Source of the DNA: Phyllobacterium zundukense
GTDB taxonomy: Bacteria; Pseudomonadota; Alphaproteobacteria; Rhizobiales; Rhizobiaceae
NCBI RefSeq assembly: GCF_025452195.1
Contig: NZ_CP104973.1
Location: 3,207,001-3,271,000 of the forward strand
Direction of reading: 5' to 3'
DNA: 64,000 nucleotides
This document shows, in pieces, positions 18,196 to 28,847 of this stretch; position 1 is the first letter of the stretch; every line of letters starts with the position of its first letter. The notes below the pieces were generated by a model. It saw only the letters and a list, made by a program, of their open reading frames with translations, had not been told where the DNA came from and ran no database searches. Position numbers and translations under genes: made by a program.

Positions 18196-18396
18196 TCAAG
18201 CCTCGTCCACAACGCGGACGAGATGTTGAACCTTTGCAATCATGCCGCGAATTGAAGGCGTATCTTCAAGCGTACGGCGGCGATGCATCTTATTGAGGCC
18301 CAGGCCGATCAGCGTTGCGCGCTGTTCTGCCGGACGGCGGATAGGGCTGCCGATCTGTTCGACCGTAACCGTCTTACCCTTCTTCTTCTCAACCAT
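18196..18396 (-). CDS. rpmD: 50S ribosomal protein L30
   Basis: A small basic protein of 66 residues with the L30 core [20 protein letters not shown] followed by [19 protein letters not shown]. Its place between rpsE and rplO is the usual spc-operon order. L30 binds 23S and 5S rRNA near the central protuberance. Confidence 0.96.
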   Translation of the reverse strand: MVEKKKGKTVTVEQIGSPIRRPAEQRATLIGLGLNKMHRRRTLEDTPSIRGMIAKVQHLVRVVDEA

Positions 18397-18463
18397 GACT
18401 TTGTCCTTTAGTCTCTACAGTGAGCAGGAGCCAGTGGCCCTGCCCTGCTGCGCCAATTATGGC

Positions 18464-19027
18464 CTATTCTTCCGAACCGACCACATCGCGGCGGCGAGCC
18501 TGCAGTGTCGAATACTTGATACCGCGCTGGGCAGCGATGTCCTTCGGGTGCATCTGATGCTTCAAGGCATCGAATGTCGCGCGAACCATGTTGTAAGGGT
18601 TCGACGAACCGAGCGACTTGGCAACAACGTCCTGTACGCCGAGCGTCTCGAAGACGGCGCGCATAGGACCACCGGCGATGATACCTGTACCAGCTGTGGC
18701 TGCACGAAGCAGAACCTTGCCGGCGCCATGACGGCCTTCAACATCGTGATGAAGGGTACGGCCCGAACGCAGCGGCACGAAAATCATTTCGCGCTTGGCA
18801 GATTCAGTTGCCTTGCGGATAGCTTCCGGCACTTCGCGTGCCTTGCCATGACCAAAACCAACGCGGCCCTTCTGATCGCCGACAACGACGAGAGCAGCAA
18901 AGCCAAAACGCCGGCCGCCCTTGACGACCTTGGCGACGCGGTTGATGTGTACGAGCTTGTCAACGAATTCGCTATCGCGCTCTTCGTTGCGGCCGCGATC
19001 TTCGCGGCTTCTCTTTTCCTGTGCCAT
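18464..19027 (-). CDS. rpsE: 30S ribosomal protein S5
   Basis: I use the ATG giving [20 protein letters not shown], preceded by TTAGGAGC, for 187 residues; a longer frame adds 24 residues that do not resemble S5. The S5 domains are clear: [20 protein letters not shown] with [17 protein letters not shown], then [20 protein letters not shown]5 shapes the mRNA entry channel and affects decoding accuracy. It is separated from rplR by an unusually long spacer of 347 nt. Confidence 0.97.
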   Translation of the reverse strand: MAQEKRSREDRGRNEERDSEFVDKLVHINRVAKVVKGGRRFGFAALVVVGDQKGRVGFGHGKAREVPEAIRKATESAKREMIFVPLRSGRTLHHDVEGRHGAGKVLLRAATAGTGIIAGGPMRAVFETLGVQDVVAKSLGSSNPYNMVRATFDALKHQMHPKDIAAQRGIKYSTLQARRRDVVGSEE

Positions 19028-19374
19028 GCTCCTAATTCCTTTTTCTTTTCCGGTAGCACGAATGATTTTACCGTGCCGTGCATCCACTTGGATCCACATA
19101 GGCCGCAGTAACGGTCCTTGTTGCGCAGAATTCCCGCAAACCGTCCGGTTCAGGGGGCTTATGCGCTATCGAAGTCCGGCTTGCAAGAGGCGAGCCCCTG
19201 CAGTTCCGGACTTCGAAACTTTTACCCTAAAAACCATCTTAGGGTTATGGTAGCGTTCGGGTCAGGGCGAGCCGAAAATGATGGTTTTCGAGAACCGGAG
19301 CGCAGCGTACATTTGGTACGTGAGCACCGGATCGCAGAAAAACGCCATTTGCAGGCCGCCTTGGCGCGAACGGA
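19028..19374. repeat. Palindromic intergenic element (rhizobial mosaic-repeat type) between rpsE and rplR
   Basis: No gene is seen in these 347 nt. They hold: an 11-bp inverted repeat TCGAAGTCCGG (19169) / CCGGACTTCGA (19206); a 7-bp hairpin ACCCTAA / TTAGGGT (19224-19245); and, from about 19258 to 19374, a palindromic unit with GAGAACCGGAGCGCAGCGTAC, loop, GGTACGTGAGCACCGG. From memory, the last unit resembles short intergenic mosaic repeats scattered through Brucella, Mesorhizobium and related genomes. An insertion here, inside the spc operon, is unexpected; the gene order around it is otherwise standard. Confidence 0.6.
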
Positions 19375-19737
19375 CTAGAAACTAAGTCCTGCTTCGCGGG
19401 CTGCTTCCGCAAGTGCCTTGACACGGCCGTGGTAAATGTAGGCACCACGATCGAAGACAACTTCCTTGATGCCGGCTTTAACAGCGCGCTCTGCAACGAG
19501 CTTGCCGATCAATGCCGCTGCGTCCGAATCGGCACCGGTCTTCAGCTGGCCCTTGAGATCAGCTTCGAGAGTGGATGCGGATGCAATTGTGTGACCACGC
19601 GCATCGTCGATGACCTGCGCATAGATATTCTTCGAAGAACGGTGGACGCTGAGCCGCGGACGGTCACCGGCAACCGCCTTGAGCTGGCGGCGAACACGCG
19701 AAGCGCGACGCTGAATGATTTCTTTCGGCGATGCCAT
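19375..19737 (-). CDS. rplR: 50S ribosomal protein L18
   Basis: A 120-residue protein with [20 protein letters not shown] and [16 protein letters not shown] near the N-terminus and the conserved end [20 protein letters not shown]18 carries 5S rRNA into the large subunit. It lies 12 nt after rplF. Downstream, the usual close junction to rpsE is replaced by the palindromic spacer. Confidence 0.97.
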   Translation of the reverse strand: MASPKEIIQRRASRVRRQLKAVAGDRPRLSVHRSSKNIYAQVIDDARGHTIASASTLEADLKGQLKTGADSDAAALIGKLVAERAVKAGIKEVVFDRGAYIYHGRVKALAEAAREAGLSF

Positions 19738-19749
19738 GACACGAATTCC

Positions 19750-20283
19750 TTACTTCTTCTTACCTTCTTTACGAACGATCTTCTCGCCCGCATATTTCAC
19801 ACCCTTGCCCTTGTAAGGCTCCGGGCTCCGATATTCGCGAATCTCGGCTGCGACCTGGCCAACCTGCTGCTTGTCGATACCGGTCACGACGATTTCCGTC
19901 GGCTTCGGTACGGCAACAGTGATGCCTTCCGGCACCTTGTAGACAACTTCGTGGCTGAAGCCGAGCGACAGCTGCAGGTTCTTGCCCTGCATTGCCGCAC
20001 GATAGCCGACGCCGCTGATTTCCAGGCGCTTTTCGAAACCGTCCTTAACACCTGTGAAGATGTTGACGACCATGGTGCGGCTCATGCCCCACTTCGAACG
20101 AGCAACCTTGGTGTTGTCACGCGGATTGACGCTGACAGCACCGTCTTCGAACTTGACTACAACATCGTCATTGGCGACGAAGCTGAGTTCACCCTTCGGG
20201 CCCTTGGCCTTGATGGTCTGGCCGTCTACGCTGGCTGTTACGCCTTGCGGGACTGCCACTGGTTTTTTACCGATACGAGACAT
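19750..20283 (-). CDS. rplF: 50S ribosomal protein L6
   Basis: The 177-residue protein starts [20 protein letters not shown] and has the two repeated L6 domains; the C-terminal signature [20 protein letters not shown] is intact. L6 lies at the base of the L7/L12 stalk near the factor-binding site. Standard spc-operon position between rpsH and rplR. Confidence 0.97.
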   Translation of the reverse strand: MSRIGKKPVAVPQGVTASVDGQTIKAKGPKGELSFVANDDVVVKFEDGAVSVNPRDNTKVARSKWGMSRTMVVNIFTGVKDGFEKRLEISGVGYRAAMQGKNLQLSLGFSHEVVYKVPEGITVAVPKPTEIVVTGIDKQQVGQVAAEIREYRSPEPYKGKGVKYAGEKIVRKEGKKK

Positions 20284-20308
20284 TTTTCAAACCTTTTCAA
20301 GCCGGTGC

Positions 20309-20707
20309 TTAGAATATCCGGCAGAGCAGTTCGCCGCCGACATTCTGTTCACGTGCCTCGTGGTCTGCCATGACGCCCTTCGGCGTCGACAGGATCGAAA
20401 TACCAAGTCCGTTCGCAACCTGCGGGATCGACTTGACCGAAACGTAAACGCGACGGCCAGGCTTCGAAATACGGGTGATCTCGCGGATCACCGGCACGTT
20501 CTCAAAATACTTCAATTCGATTTCGATCTCGGACTTGCCGTTGTCGAAATCAACCTGGCTGTATCCGCGGATATAGCCTTCAGCCTGAAGAACATCCAGA
20601 ACGCGGGCGCGCAGCTTGGAGGCCGGGGTCGAAACCTTGCCCTTCTTGCGCATGGTTGCGTTACGGATACGGGTCAGCATATCGCCGAGAGGATCTGTCA
20701 TAGACAT
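20309..20707 (-). CDS. rpsH: 30S ribosomal protein S8
   Basis: The 132-residue protein begins [20 protein letters not shown] and ends [20 protein letters not shown], diagnostic for S8. S8 binds the central domain of 16S rRNA and in enterobacteria represses the spc operon by binding mRNA near the rplX-rplE junction; no comparison of that site was possible here. It lies 12 nt after rpsN. Confidence 0.97.
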   Translation of the reverse strand: MSMTDPLGDMLTRIRNATMRKKGKVSTPASKLRARVLDVLQAEGYIRGYSQVDFDNGKSEIEIELKYFENVPVIREITRISKPGRRVYVSVKSIPQVANGLGISILSTPKGVMADHEAREQNVGGELLCRIF

Positions 20708-20719
20708 CTGTCTTCTCCC

Positions 20720-21025
20720 TTACCAGCTCGACTTCACGATGCCAGGCACCTGGCCGAGCGAACCCAGCTGGCGCAATGCGATACGCGACATTTTGATCTT
20801 GCGGTAATAACCGCGTGGACGGCCCGAAACTTCGCAACGGTTGCGAATACGAACCTTGGCGGAATTGCGTGGCAGCTCTGCCAGCTGGATGGTGGCGCGG
20901 AAGCGCTCATCCAGAGGAAGCGACTGATTCATCACGACAGCCTTCAGGCGCGAACGCTTTGCAGCGAAACGCTTTACCAGAAGACCGCGGCGCTTGTTCT
21001 TTTCGACTGCGCTCGTCTTTGCCAT
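20720..21025 (-). CDS. rpsN: 30S ribosomal protein S14 (zinc-independent type)
   Basis: The ATG giving [20 protein letters not shown] yields 101 residues, the length of the long, zinc-free S14 form. It has a single Cys ([16 protein letters not shown]) instead of the CxxC pairs of the short form. A longer frame runs back 67 codons across the rplE 3' end and is not coding. S14 sits in the head of the small subunit. Confidence 0.96.
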   Translation of the reverse strand: MAKTSAVEKNKRRGLLVKRFAAKRSRLKAVVMNQSLPLDERFRATIQLAELPRNSAKVRIRNRCEVSGRPRGYYRKIKMSRIALRQLGSLGQVPGIVKSSW

Positions 21026-21050
21026 TTCAAATACCTCGCTACGCTTGCCG

Positions 21051-21608
21051 TTACTGGCGGAAAGGGAAGTTGAAGGCGCGCAGGAGAGCGCGTGCTTCAT
21101 CATCCGTTTTTGCAGTCGTACAAACGATGATGTCCATGCCCCAGATCTGATCAACCTTGTCGTAGTTGATTTCCGGGAACACAATGTGCTCCTTGATGCC
21201 CATGGCGAAGTTGCCACGACCGTCAAAGCTCTTCGGGTTCAGACCGCGGAAATCTCGAACGCGCGGAAGCGCGATGTTGATCAGGCGATCGATGAATTCA
21301 TACATGCGCTCTTTGCGAAGAGTGACCTTCGTTCCGATCGGCATATTCTCACGAACCTTGAAGGTTGCGATCGAATTGCGCGCACGGGTAATAACCGCCT
21401 TCTGGCCGGCAATCAATGCCAGATCTTCAGCTGCGACAGTTGGCTTCTTGGAGTCGGCAGTTGCCTCGCCCACACCCATGTTGAGAACAACTTTGGTGAT
21501 GCGCGGGATCTGCATCTCGTTGTCGTATTTGAACTCCTCGAGAAGCGCCTTACGTACCACTTCCTGGTACTGCTTCTTCAGACGGGGTTCGATCTTTGCA
21601 TCAGCCAT
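21051..21608 (-). CDS. rplE: 50S ribosomal protein L5
   Basis: A 185-residue protein with [20 protein letters not shown] near residue 32 and the conserved C-terminal part [20 protein letters not shown] followed by [18 protein letters not shown]5 binds 5S rRNA and contacts S13 across the subunit interface. Its start overlaps the rplX stop by 8 nt, which suggests translational coupling. Confidence 0.97.
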   Translation of the reverse strand: MADAKIEPRLKKQYQEVVRKALLEEFKYDNEMQIPRITKVVLNMGVGEATADSKKPTVAAEDLALIAGQKAVITRARNSIATFKVRENMPIGTKVTLRKERMYEFIDRLINIALPRVRDFRGLNPKSFDGRGNFAMGIKEHIVFPEINYDKVDQIWGMDIIVCTTAKTDDEARALLRAFNFPFRQ

Positions 21609-21912
21609 CGATCAGATCTCCTGAACGCTTTGCTACACGTACCTTCTTGCCATCTTCGAGGATCTTGAAGCCAACGCGGGTCGGCTTTCCATCCTTGTCG
21701 GCGATAGCAATGTTCGACAGATGGAGCGGCGCTTCTTTCGAAATGATGCCGGCTTCCTGGGTCTGTGTCTGCTTCTGGTGACGCTTTACAAGATTAACGC
21801 CGCGAACGAGCGCCTGCTCGTCCTTCGGCAAAACTTTGATTACTTCGCCGGTACGGCCCTTGTCCTTACCAGCTAGAACGACAACGCGGTCGCCTTTACG
21901 GATCTTCTGCAT
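21601..21912 (-). CDS. rplX: 50S ribosomal protein L24
   Basis: A 103-residue protein starting [20 protein letters not shown], which contains the KOW motif, followed by [21 protein letters not shown]24 initiates assembly of the large subunit. It follows rplN by 10 nt and overlaps rplE. Confidence 0.97.
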   Translation of the reverse strand: MQKIRKGDRVVVLAGKDKGRTGEVIKVLPKDEQALVRGVNLVKRHQKQTQTQEAGIISKEAPLHLSNIAIADKDGKPTRVGFKILEDGKKVRVAKRSGDLIDG

Positions 21913-21922
21913 CGTCTGCTCC

Positions 21923-22291
21923 TTACAATACTTCTGGAGCCAGCGAGATGATCTTCATGTGGCTCTTTGCGCGGAGTTCGCGCGGAACCGGTCCGAAGAT
22001 ACGGGTGCCGATAGGCTCTTTCTTGTTGTCGATCAGGACAGCAGCGTTCTTGTCGAAACGAATAACGCTACCATCTGCGCGACGGATGTCCTTGGCGGTA
22101 CGAACAACCACCGCCTTCATCACGTCACCCTTTTTCACGCGGCCGCGCGGAATTGCTTCCTTGATCGAAACGACAATAATGTCGCCGACCGAAGCATATT
22201 TCCGCTTCGAACCGCCCAGCACCTTGATGCACATGACACGACGTGCGCCGGAATTATCCGCGACGTCGAGGTTTGTTTGCATCTGAATCAT
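21923..22291 (-). CDS. rplN: 50S ribosomal protein L14
   Basis: A 122-residue protein, the exact family length, beginning [20 protein letters not shown] with the L14 signature further on ([13 protein letters not shown]). L14 lies at the subunit interface and binds the silencing factor RsfS. It follows rpsQ by 84 nt. Confidence 0.97.
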   Translation of the reverse strand: MIQMQTNLDVADNSGARRVMCIKVLGGSKRKYASVGDIIVVSIKEAIPRGRVKKGDVMKAVVVRTAKDIRRADGSVIRFDKNAAVLIDNKKEPIGTRIFGPVPRELRAKSHMKIISLAPEVL

Positions 22292-22375
22292 GACTAGCCG
22301 CCTTCTTCTTGTTCAACCGGACTGGGCTTTCCTTGCCCCTCGCGATTGCTGCGTCTTACATACAGATCGTTAGTA

Positions 22376-22618
22376 TTAACTTGCGGGGGCGTCGGTTACG
22401 ACAACCCAGCATTTGTCTTTCGAAATCGGCTTGGATTCCTCGATGGAAACCATATCGCCGACCTTGAACTGGTTGCTCTCATCGTGCGCCTTGTACTTCT
22501 TGGACTGGCGCACAGTCTTCTGGAGGAGCGGGTGCGAATAGCGCCGCTCGACCTTGACCACAACGGTCTTGTCGTTTTTGTCGCTCACGACAACGCCCTG
22601 CAGAATGCGTTTAGGCAT
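22376..22618 (-). CDS. rpsQ: 30S ribosomal protein S17
   Basis: An 80-residue protein starting [20 protein letters not shown] with the OB-fold core [20 protein letters not shown] and [18 protein letters not shown] near the end. S17 is a primary binder of the 16S 5' domain. It lies 11 nt after rpmC. Confidence 0.96.
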   Translation of the reverse strand: MPKRILQGVVVSDKNDKTVVVKVERRYSHPLLQKTVRQSKKYKAHDESNQFKVGDMVSIEESKPISKDKCWVVVTDAPAS

Positions 22619-22629
22619 GGTTTTCTTCC

Positions 22630-22830
22630 TTAAGCCTTGCTCTCGACCGCTTTTTGGCGGGCGACAGTCTTGATGCGCGCAATATCACGGCGGATCTGCC
22701 GGACGCGAGCGGTTTTTTCCAACTGGCCGGTTGCCTTCTGGAAGCGCAGGTTGAACTGCTCTTTCTTCAGGGAACCCAACTCTTCATTCAACTGATCGAG
22801 GCTCAAGGCCCGAACTTCTGCGGATTTCAT
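22630..22830 (-). CDS. rpmC: 50S ribosomal protein L29
   Basis: The ATG giving [20 protein letters not shown] is the usual L29 start (66 residues); a start three codons earlier is possible but unlikely. The coiled-coil helices continue as [20 protein letters not shown] and [16 protein letters not shown]29 lies by the tunnel exit with L23, where trigger factor and SRP dock. Confidence 0.95.
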   Translation of the reverse strand: MKSAEVRALSLDQLNEELGSLKKEQFNLRFQKATGQLEKTARVRQIRRDIARIKTVARQKAVESKA

Positions 22831-22842
22831 GACATCCACCCC

Positions 22843-23256
22843 TTATTCTGCGATGCGCTGAATAAAGCGCGTCTTGACCGAAAGCTTGGCCGCTCCGAGA
22901 CGGAGGGCTTCACGAGCAGTTTCTTCCGAAACGCCGTCGAGCTCGAACATGACACGGCCTGGTGCGACACGGGATGCCCAATAGTCAACCGAACCCTTAC
23001 CTTTACCCATGCGGACTTCAGTAGGCTTCGATGTGACCGGCACATCCGGGAAAATCCGGATCCACACACGACCGGCACGTTTCATGTGACGGGTAATTGC
23101 ACGGCGAGCGGCTTCGATCTCACGCGCGGTAACGCGGTTCGGCTCGAGGGCCTTCAGGCCGAAAGCACCAAAATTAAGGTCCGTGCCGCCTTTCGATGCG
23201 CCGTGGATACGGCCCTTGAACTGCTTGCGGAACTTTGTGCGCTTAGGCTGCAGCAT
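22843..23256 (-). CDS. rplP: 50S ribosomal protein L16
   Basis: A 137-residue protein beginning [20 protein letters not shown], with [20 protein letters not shown] and the [18 protein letters not shown] region. L16 organises the A-site region and 5S rRNA. It lies 12 nt upstream of rpmC in the S10 operon. Confidence 0.97.
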   Translation of the reverse strand: MLQPKRTKFRKQFKGRIHGASKGGTDLNFGAFGLKALEPNRVTAREIEAARRAITRHMKRAGRVWIRIFPDVPVTSKPTEVRMGKGKGSVDYWASRVAPGRVMFELDGVSEETAREALRLGAAKLSVKTRFIQRIAE

Positions 23257-23296
23257 TGTTCTCTACTCCAAAATTCTCGTTTCCGAAAGACGCTAT

Positions 23297-24007
23297 TTAA
23301 GCGTTTTCGCGGCGACGGCCCGAACCCTGATGGCTGGCATCACCTTCAACAGCGCGGCGTTCGGAAGCCATTGGATCATGCTCAAGGATTTCGCCCTTGA
23401 AGACCCAGACCTTGACGCCGCAAATGCCGTAGGCAGTGTGTGCTTCAGCAGTTCCGTAATCGATATCGGCACGAAGGGTATGCAAAGGCACGCGGCCTTC
23501 ACGGTACCATTCCATACGCGCAATTTCCGCGCCGCCGAGACGGCCCGAGCAATTGATACGAATGCCTTCTGCACCAAGACGCATTGCCGACTGAACGGCA
23601 CGCTTCATGGCACGGCGGAAAGCAACACGACGTTCCAGCTGCTGCGCGATCGACTGCGCAACGAGAACTGCGTCTGTTTCCGGCTTGCGGACTTCAACGA
23701 TATTGAGCGTTGTGTCGCCATTGGTCATTTCTGACAGCTTGCGGCGCAACTTCTCGATATCGGCGCCCTTCTTGCCGATGATCAGACCCGGACGTGCAGC
23801 ATGGATCGTGACGCGGCACTTCTTGTGCGGACGCTCGATAACCACCTTGGAGATGGCTGCCTGCTTCAGTTCGTCCATCAGATACTTGCGGATCTTCAGG
23901 TCTTCATGCAGCAGCTTGCCGTATTCACCGGTGTTCGCGTACCAACGCGAGTCCCAGGTGCGGTTGATGCCGAGGCGGAAGCCAATCGGATTAATCTTCT
24001 GGCCCAT
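23297..24007 (-). CDS. rpsC: 30S ribosomal protein S3
   Basis: The 236-residue protein starts [20 protein letters not shown]. Its KH domain contains [18 protein letters not shown] with the GxxG loop, and the C-terminal domain has [21 protein letters not shown]3 forms part of the mRNA entry site and helicase. Its start overlaps the rplV stop by one base. Confidence 0.97.
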   Translation of the reverse strand: MGQKINPIGFRLGINRTWDSRWYANTGEYGKLLHEDLKIRKYLMDELKQAAISKVVIERPHKKCRVTIHAARPGLIIGKKGADIEKLRRKLSEMTNGDTTLNIVEVRKPETDAVLVAQSIAQQLERRVAFRRAMKRAVQSAMRLGAEGIRINCSGRLGGAEIARMEWYREGRVPLHTLRADIDYGTAEAHTAYGICGVKVWVFKGEILEHDPMASERRAVEGDASHQGSGRRRENA

Positions 24008-24396
24008 TATGCGGCCTCCCCTTTTTCCTCAGCTTCGCGAACGACGATCGTGAGATGCGAGAATGGCTTCTCGATCCGGCTCGCACGACCGCGACCACGA
24101 ACATGGAAGCGCTTCATCACGACTGACTTGCCTACATAGGCTTCAGCAACAACCAGCGTATCAACATCCAGGTCGTGGTTGTTTTCTGCGTTGGCGATAG
24201 CCGATTCGAGAGTCTTTTTCACCGTGCCTGCAATGCGCTTGCGCGAAAATTCCAGGTCGGCAAGAGCGGCGTTGACCTTCTTGCCACGGATAAGAGCAGC
24301 CACCAGATTAAGCTTCTGAGGGCTGATGCGGAGCGTGCGGGCAACGGCTTTCGCCTCGTTGTCCTTAAGCTGGCGCGGAGCCTTAGCCTTGCCCAT
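24007..24396 (-). CDS. rplV: 50S ribosomal protein L22
   Basis: A 129-residue protein with [20 protein letters not shown] near residue 21 and the tunnel beta-hairpin region [20 protein letters not shown] near 97-116. L22 lines the exit tunnel and influences macrolide binding. It is packed between rpsS and rpsC with a 1-base overlap to rpsC. Confidence 0.97.
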   Translation of the reverse strand: MGKAKAPRQLKDNEAKAVARTLRISPQKLNLVAALIRGKKVNAALADLEFSRKRIAGTVKKTLESAIANAENNHDLDVDTLVVAEAYVGKSVVMKRFHVRGRGRASRIEKPFSHLTIVVREAEEKGEAA

Positions 24397-24398
24397 CG

Positions 24399-24677
24399 TT
24401 ATTTCCTCTTCGCTTTCTTGTCCGCGCCGTGCCCGTAATAGGTACGCGTCGGAGCGAATTCACCAAACTTGTGTCCGATCATCTCTTCGTTGACCGAAAC
24501 CGGAACATGCTTGTTACCGTTGTACACGCCGAAGGTCAGACCGACGAACTGCGGCAGGATCGTGGAGCGACGGCTCCAGATCTTGATAACTTCACTGCGA
24601 CCGCCCTCACGTACCTTCTCAGCCTTCTTGAGAAGATAGCCATCGATGAACGGGCCTTTCCAAACTGAACGAGCCAT
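24399..24677 (-). CDS. rpsS: 30S ribosomal protein S19
   Basis: A 92-residue protein beginning [20 protein letters not shown] and ending [20 protein letters not shown] plus a basic tail. S19 forms the head of the small subunit with S13. It lies 15 nt after rplB and 2 nt before rplV. Confidence 0.97.
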   Translation of the reverse strand: MARSVWKGPFIDGYLLKKAEKVREGGRSEVIKIWSRRSTILPQFVGLTFGVYNGNKHVPVSVNEEMIGHKFGEFAPTRTYYGHGADKKAKRK

Positions 24678-24692
24678 TTCAGACTACCTCTC

Positions 24693-25526
24693 TTACTTCT
24701 TGCGCTGATGACGCGAACGAGCGATGAACTTGTCCGTCGACTTATTGGAGCGCGTCTTCTTGCCCTTCGTGGGTTTGCCCCACGGAGTAACCGGATGACG
24801 TCCGCCTGACGTACGGCCTTCACCACCACCGTGGGGGTGATCGACCGGGTTCATGGTAACACCACGATTGTGCGGGCGCTGACCGAGCCAACGGCTGCGA
24901 CCTGCCTTACCAAGGTTGATGTTGCCATGGTCAGGGTTCGATACCGCACCGACCGTGGCAAAGCACGAACCGTGGACGAGGCGCTGTTCACCTGAGTTCA
25001 GGCGAAGGATTGCCATGCCCTGGTCGCGGCCGACGAGCTGTGCATAGGTACCGGCGGAGCGAGCGATCTGACCGCCCTTGCCCGGCTTCATCTCCACATT
25101 GTGGATGATGGTGCCGACCGGCATAGCCTGCAGAGGCATCGCATTGCCCGGCTTCACGTCCGTCTGTGCGCCAGCGATAACGCTGTCGCCAACGGCCAGA
25201 CGCTGCGGCGCCAGGATGTAGCTCAGCTCGCCGTCTTCGTAGCGGATGAGCGCGATGAATGCGGTCCGGTTCGGATCGTATTCAAGCCGCTCGACCTTGG
25301 CAGCCACGTCATGCTTGCGACGCTTGAAGTCAACGAAGCGGTATGTGCGCTTGTGCCCGCCACCCTGGAAACGCACGGTAATGCGACCGGTGTTGTTACG
25401 ACCACCCTTTGACGACAGACCTTCGGTCAAGGCCTTGACAGGCTTGCCCTTGTAAAGCTCCGAACGGTCCACGATGACCAGCTGACGCTGGCTTGGTGTG
25501 GTTGGATTATAATGTTTGAGTGCCAT
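24693..25526 (-). CDS. rplB: 50S ribosomal protein L2
   Basis: The 277-residue protein carries the L2 signature [18 protein letters not shown], whose His next to GGGEG is important for peptidyl transfer, after the central [18 protein letters not shown] block. The C-terminus [20 protein letters not shown] is typical. L2 is required for subunit association. Standard place between rplW and rpsS. Confidence 0.97.
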   Translation of the reverse strand: MALKHYNPTTPSQRQLVIVDRSELYKGKPVKALTEGLSSKGGRNNTGRITVRFQGGGHKRTYRFVDFKRRKHDVAAKVERLEYDPNRTAFIALIRYEDGELSYILAPQRLAVGDSVIAGAQTDVKPGNAMPLQAMPVGTIIHNVEMKPGKGGQIARSAGTYAQLVGRDQGMAILRLNSGEQRLVHGSCFATVGAVSNPDHGNINLGKAGRSRWLGQRPHNRGVTMNPVDHPHGGGEGRTSGGRHPVTPWGKPTKGKKTRSNKSTDKFIARSRHQRKK

Positions 25527-25546
25527 TGTCTTTACTCCACGGCCCC

Positions 25547-25840
25547 TCAGAGACCAGTCGAAACATCGATCGACTGCCCTTCGGCAAGCGTCACGACTGC
25601 TTTCTTGACATCACTCTGGCGCCCGACGATGCCGCGGAACCGCTTCACCTTGCCTTTGCGCACAGCTGTATTGACTGCAGTAACCTTCACGCGGAACAGC
25701 GCTTCGACTGCGGCCTTGATTTCCGGCTTCGTTGCCGTCTTGGCTACGTTGAAGACGACCTGGTTATGTTCGGAAACCAGGGTCGACTTCTCGGTGATGA
25801 CCGGGCTGACGATCACGTCGTAGTGGCGAAGATCAGTCAT
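25547..25840 (-). CDS. rplW: 50S ribosomal protein L23
   Basis: A 97-residue protein with [20 protein letters not shown] near the start and [20 protein letters not shown] in the second half, the L23 signature region. L23 is the main docking site for trigger factor and SRP at the tunnel exit. Its start overlaps the rplD stop by 4 nt. Confidence 0.97.
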   Translation of the reverse strand: MTDLRHYDVIVSPVITEKSTLVSEHNQVVFNVAKTATKPEIKAAVEALFRVKVTAVNTAVRKGKVKRFRGIVGRQSDVKKAVVTLAEGQSIDVSTGL

Positions 25841-26457
25841 TTGAAACGCTCCTCGAGAGCTTCGACTGCTGCCTTGGAAAGCACGAGCTTGCCACGACGC
25901 AGGATGTCGTAAACATTGATGCCCTGAATTGGCAGAACATCGATGTTCGGGATGTTCGAAGCGGCACGGCGGAAATTCGCATCGATCTCGGCACCGCCGA
26001 TGAGAAGCGCATTTTCGAGGCCAAGCTTGGCGAACTGCGAAACAAGTACCTTGGTCTTGGCTTCGGTCGACAGAAGATCATCGACGATGATCAGGTCGGA
26101 AGCCTTTACCTTGGCGGACAGGGCATGACGAAGTGCAAGTGCGCGCACCTTCTTCGGCAGGTCATGATCGTGGCTGTGAACAACCGGACCGTGAGCCTTG
26201 CCACCACCGCGGAACTGCGGAGCACGTGCCGAATGGTGACGGGCGCGGCCCGTACCCTTCTGCTTGTACATCTTGGCGCCGGTCCGTGCGATTTCCGAAC
26301 GGCCCTTTGCCTTGTGCGTGCCCTGCTGCTTGCGAGCAAGCTGGTAACGGACCATGCGCTGAAGGATATCGTCGCGCGGCTCAAGACCGAAAATCTCCTC
26401 GGAGAGTTTCACCTTGCCGGCTTCTTTGCCTTCAAGTGTTGTGATCGAAAGGTCCAT
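25837..26457 (-). CDS. rplD: 50S ribosomal protein L4
   Basis: A 206-residue protein with the extended tunnel loop [20 protein letters not shown] near residues 71-90 and the globular C-terminus [20 protein letters not shown]. In E. coli L4 also represses the S10 operon by binding the leader and causing attenuation; no rpsJ leader attenuator is obvious here because tuf precedes rpsJ by only 63 nt. The start overlaps the rplC stop. Confidence 0.96.
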   Translation of the reverse strand: MDLSITTLEGKEAGKVKLSEEIFGLEPRDDILQRMVRYQLARKQQGTHKAKGRSEIARTGAKMYKQKGTGRARHHSARAPQFRGGGKAHGPVVHSHDHDLPKKVRALALRHALSAKVKASDLIIVDDLLSTEAKTKVLVSQFAKLGLENALLIGGAEIDANFRRAASNIPNIDVLPIQGINVYDILRRGKLVLSKAAVEALEERFK

Positions 26458-27209
26458 TATTCGGCTCCCTCGGTTGCCTGTGCGACTTCTGCATCAGACA
26501 CGGCTGCTTCAATGTTTGCGGCCTCGTCGACTGCAAGCGCCCGGAGACCAGCTGGCTTGGGAGCATTGTCCGGCAGCGCTTCCTTGACGGCATCGCGTAC
26601 CAGTATCCATGCACCCTTCGAACCAGGAACAGCACCACGAACCAGAATAAGGCCACGATCGAGGTCCGTCGAAACGACTTCGATGTTCTGTGTGGTGATA
26701 CGGGTCGAACCCATATGACCGGCCATCTTCTTGCCCTTGAACACCTTGCCCGGATCCTGACGCTGGCCGGTAGAACCGTGAGCGCGGTGGGTGACCGAGT
26801 TACCGTGCGTTGCGCGGTGACCGCCGAAGTTGTGGCGCTTCATGGAACCGGCAAAACCCTTACCGATAGAAGTACCAGTCACATCGACCTTCTGGCCGGC
26901 AACGTAATGTTCGGCTGTGATCTCAACGCCGACATCGAGAAGATTGTCGACAGAGACGCGGAATTCCGCGACTTTAGCCTTTGGCTCGACTGAAGCCGTC
27001 GCGAAATGACCGCGCAAGCTCTTCGTCGTATTCTTTACCTTGGCCAGACCTACGCCGAGCTGAACGGCAGTGTAGCCATTCTTCTCGACTGTACGCTGAG
27101 CCACAACCTGACAATTCTCCATCCGGAGTACTGTCACCGGCACATGCTCACCTGCGTCGTTGTAGACGCGAGTCATGCCCAGCTTCTGTGCAATTACACC
27201 TGAACGCAT
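26457..27209 (-). CDS. rplC: 50S ribosomal protein L3 with alphaproteobacterial C-terminal extension
   Basis: The 250-residue protein begins [20 protein letters not shown] and has the L3 core [20 protein letters not shown] followed by [20 protein letters not shown], which reaches the peptidyl-transferase centre. It is about 40 residues longer than the E. coli protein; the extra acidic/alanine-rich tail ([20 protein letters not shown]) is a known lineage feature rather than an error. Expected position after rpsJ. Confidence 0.96.
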   Translation of the reverse strand: MRSGVIAQKLGMTRVYNDAGEHVPVTVLRMENCQVVAQRTVEKNGYTAVQLGVGLAKVKNTTKSLRGHFATASVEPKAKVAEFRVSVDNLLDVGVEITAEHYVAGQKVDVTGTSIGKGFAGSMKRHNFGGHRATHGNSVTHRAHGSTGQRQDPGKVFKGKKMAGHMGSTRITTQNIEVVSTDLDRGLILVRGAVPGSKGAWILVRDAVKEALPDNAPKPAGLRALAVDEAANIEAAVSDAEVAQATEGAE

Positions 27210-27234
27210 CGGTTCGTCCTTCCGTCCTCAAGCC

Positions 27235-27543
27235 TTACAGCTTGATCTCGACATCAACACCAGCGGAAAGATCGAGCTTCATCAGCGCGTCAACTGTCTG
27301 CGGGGTTGGGTCTACGATATCGAGAAGACGCTTATGAGTGCGCATCTCGAACTGTTCGCGGCTTTTCTTGTCGATATGCGGCGAGCGGTTAACCGTGAAC
27401 TTCTCGATCCGCGTAGGAAGCGGGATCGGTCCGCGCACATTGGCACCGGTACGCTTGGCAGTCGACACGATCTCCCGCGTCGAATCGTCAAGGATCCGAT
27501 GATCAAACGCCTTGAGGCGAATGCGGATGTTTTGACCGTTCAT
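27235..27543 (-). CDS. rpsJ: 30S ribosomal protein S10
   Basis: The ATG giving [20 protein letters not shown] yields 102 residues, the family length; 11 codons of a longer frame upstream are discarded. [20 protein letters not shown] is the conserved loop region. S10 (NusE) also joins NusB in antitermination and binds NusG, linking translation to transcription. It lies 63 nt after tuf with no terminator between, so str and S10 genes are probably one long transcript. Confidence 0.97.
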   Translation of the reverse strand: MNGQNIRIRLKAFDHRILDDSTREIVSTAKRTGANVRGPIPLPTRIEKFTVNRSPHIDKKSREQFEMRTHKRLLDIVDPTPQTVDALMKLDLSAGVDVEIKL

Positions 27544-27606
27544 TTCATCTTTTCCTTGTTTAGCAGAGACGCCCAATAGCAGGCGCCGTCCGCATAAAAC
27601 CTTAAA

Positions 27607-28782
27607 TTACTCAATGATCGACGAGACGATGCCAGCACCGACGGTGCGGCCACCTTCACGGATAGCGAAGCGCAGCTTCTCTTCCATGGCGATCGGCACG
27701 ATCAGCGTCACATCGACTGCGATGTTGTCGCCAGGCATAACCATTTCCGTGCCTTCCGGCAAAGTCACAACACCCGTCACGTCGGTCGTGCGGAAGTAGA
27801 ACTGCGGACGGTAGTTGGAGAAGAATGGCGTGTGACGGCCACCTTCGTCCTTCGTCAGGATATAGGCTTCTGCCTTGAACTTGGTGTGCGGCTTGACCGA
27901 ACCGGGCTTGGCAAGGATCTGGCCGCGCTCGACGTCTTCACGGCCAACGCCGCGGATCAGCGCACCGATATTGTCGCCGGCCTGGCCCTGGTCGAGCAGC
28001 TTGCGGAACATCTCGACACCGGTCACCGTCGTCTTCGTCGTCGGCTTGATGCCGATGATCTCGACTTCTTCACCCACCTTGACGATACCGCGTTCAACGC
28101 GGCCCGTCACAACCGTACCACGGCCGGAGATCGAGAAAACGTCTTCGATCGGCATCAGGAACGGCAGGTTGATCGGACGCTCCGGCGTCGGAATGTACTT
28201 GTCGACTTCCGCCATCAGGGCACGTACGGCGTCTTCGCCGATTTCCTTGTTTGAGTCTTCAAGCGCAGCCAGAGCCGAACCCTTGACGATCGGAATGTCG
28301 TCGCCGGGGAAATCGTACTTCGACAGAAGCTCGCGTACTTCGAGCTCGACGAGTTCGAGAAGCTCGGCATCGTCAACCTGGTCGACCTTGTTCAGGAACA
28401 CGACGATCGCCGGAACGCCAACCTGACGGGCAAGCAGGATGTGCTCGCGGGTCTGTGGCATCGGGCCGTCGGCAGCCGAAACAACCAGGATCGCGCCATC
28501 CATCTGCGCCGCGCCGGTGATCATGTTCTTCACATAGTCGGCGTGGCCGGGGCAATCGACGTGCGCATAGTGACGGGCGGGCGTCTCATACTCGACGTGT
28601 GCCGTCGAAATGGTGATGCCGCGCGCCTTTTCTTCCGGCGCTGCGTCAATCTGGTCGTACGGCTTGTACTCACCGAAATACTTCGTAATCGCGGCCGTCA
28701 ACGACGTCTTGCCATGGTCAACGTGACCAATCGTGCCAATGTTGACGTGCGGCTTGTTACGTTCAAACTTGCTCTTAGCCAT
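27607..28782 (-). CDS. tuf: Elongation factor Tu, copy 1 (str operon)
   Basis: The 391-residue GTPase delivers aminoacyl-tRNA to the ribosome. G motifs are [10 protein letters not shown] (G1), DCPGHADY (G3) and NKVDQVDD (G4); domains 2 and 3 follow ([13 protein letters not shown], then [20 protein letters not shown]). It occupies the classical place after fusA. A second copy at 46798-47973 encodes an apparently identical protein and differs only at scattered synonymous sites. Confidence 0.98.
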   Translation of the reverse strand: MAKSKFERNKPHVNIGTIGHVDHGKTSLTAAITKYFGEYKPYDQIDAAPEEKARGITISTAHVEYETPARHYAHVDCPGHADYVKNMITGAAQMDGAILVVSAADGPMPQTREHILLARQVGVPAIVVFLNKVDQVDDAELLELVELEVRELLSKYDFPGDDIPIVKGSALAALEDSNKEIGEDAVRALMAEVDKYIPTPERPINLPFLMPIEDVFSISGRGTVVTGRVERGIVKVGEEVEIIGIKPTTKTTVTGVEMFRKLLDQGQAGDNIGALIRGVGREDVERGQILAKPGSVKPHTKFKAEAYILTKDEGGRHTPFFSNYRPQFYFRTTDVTGVVTLPEGTEMVMPGDNIAVDVTLIVPIAMEEKLRFAIREGGRTVGAGIVSSIIE

Positions 28783-28847
28783 CTGAGCTCTCCGTTATAT
28801 GTTCGCCTGCTCAGGCTTTACTTCAACTGTCACGCGCAACCTTATGG

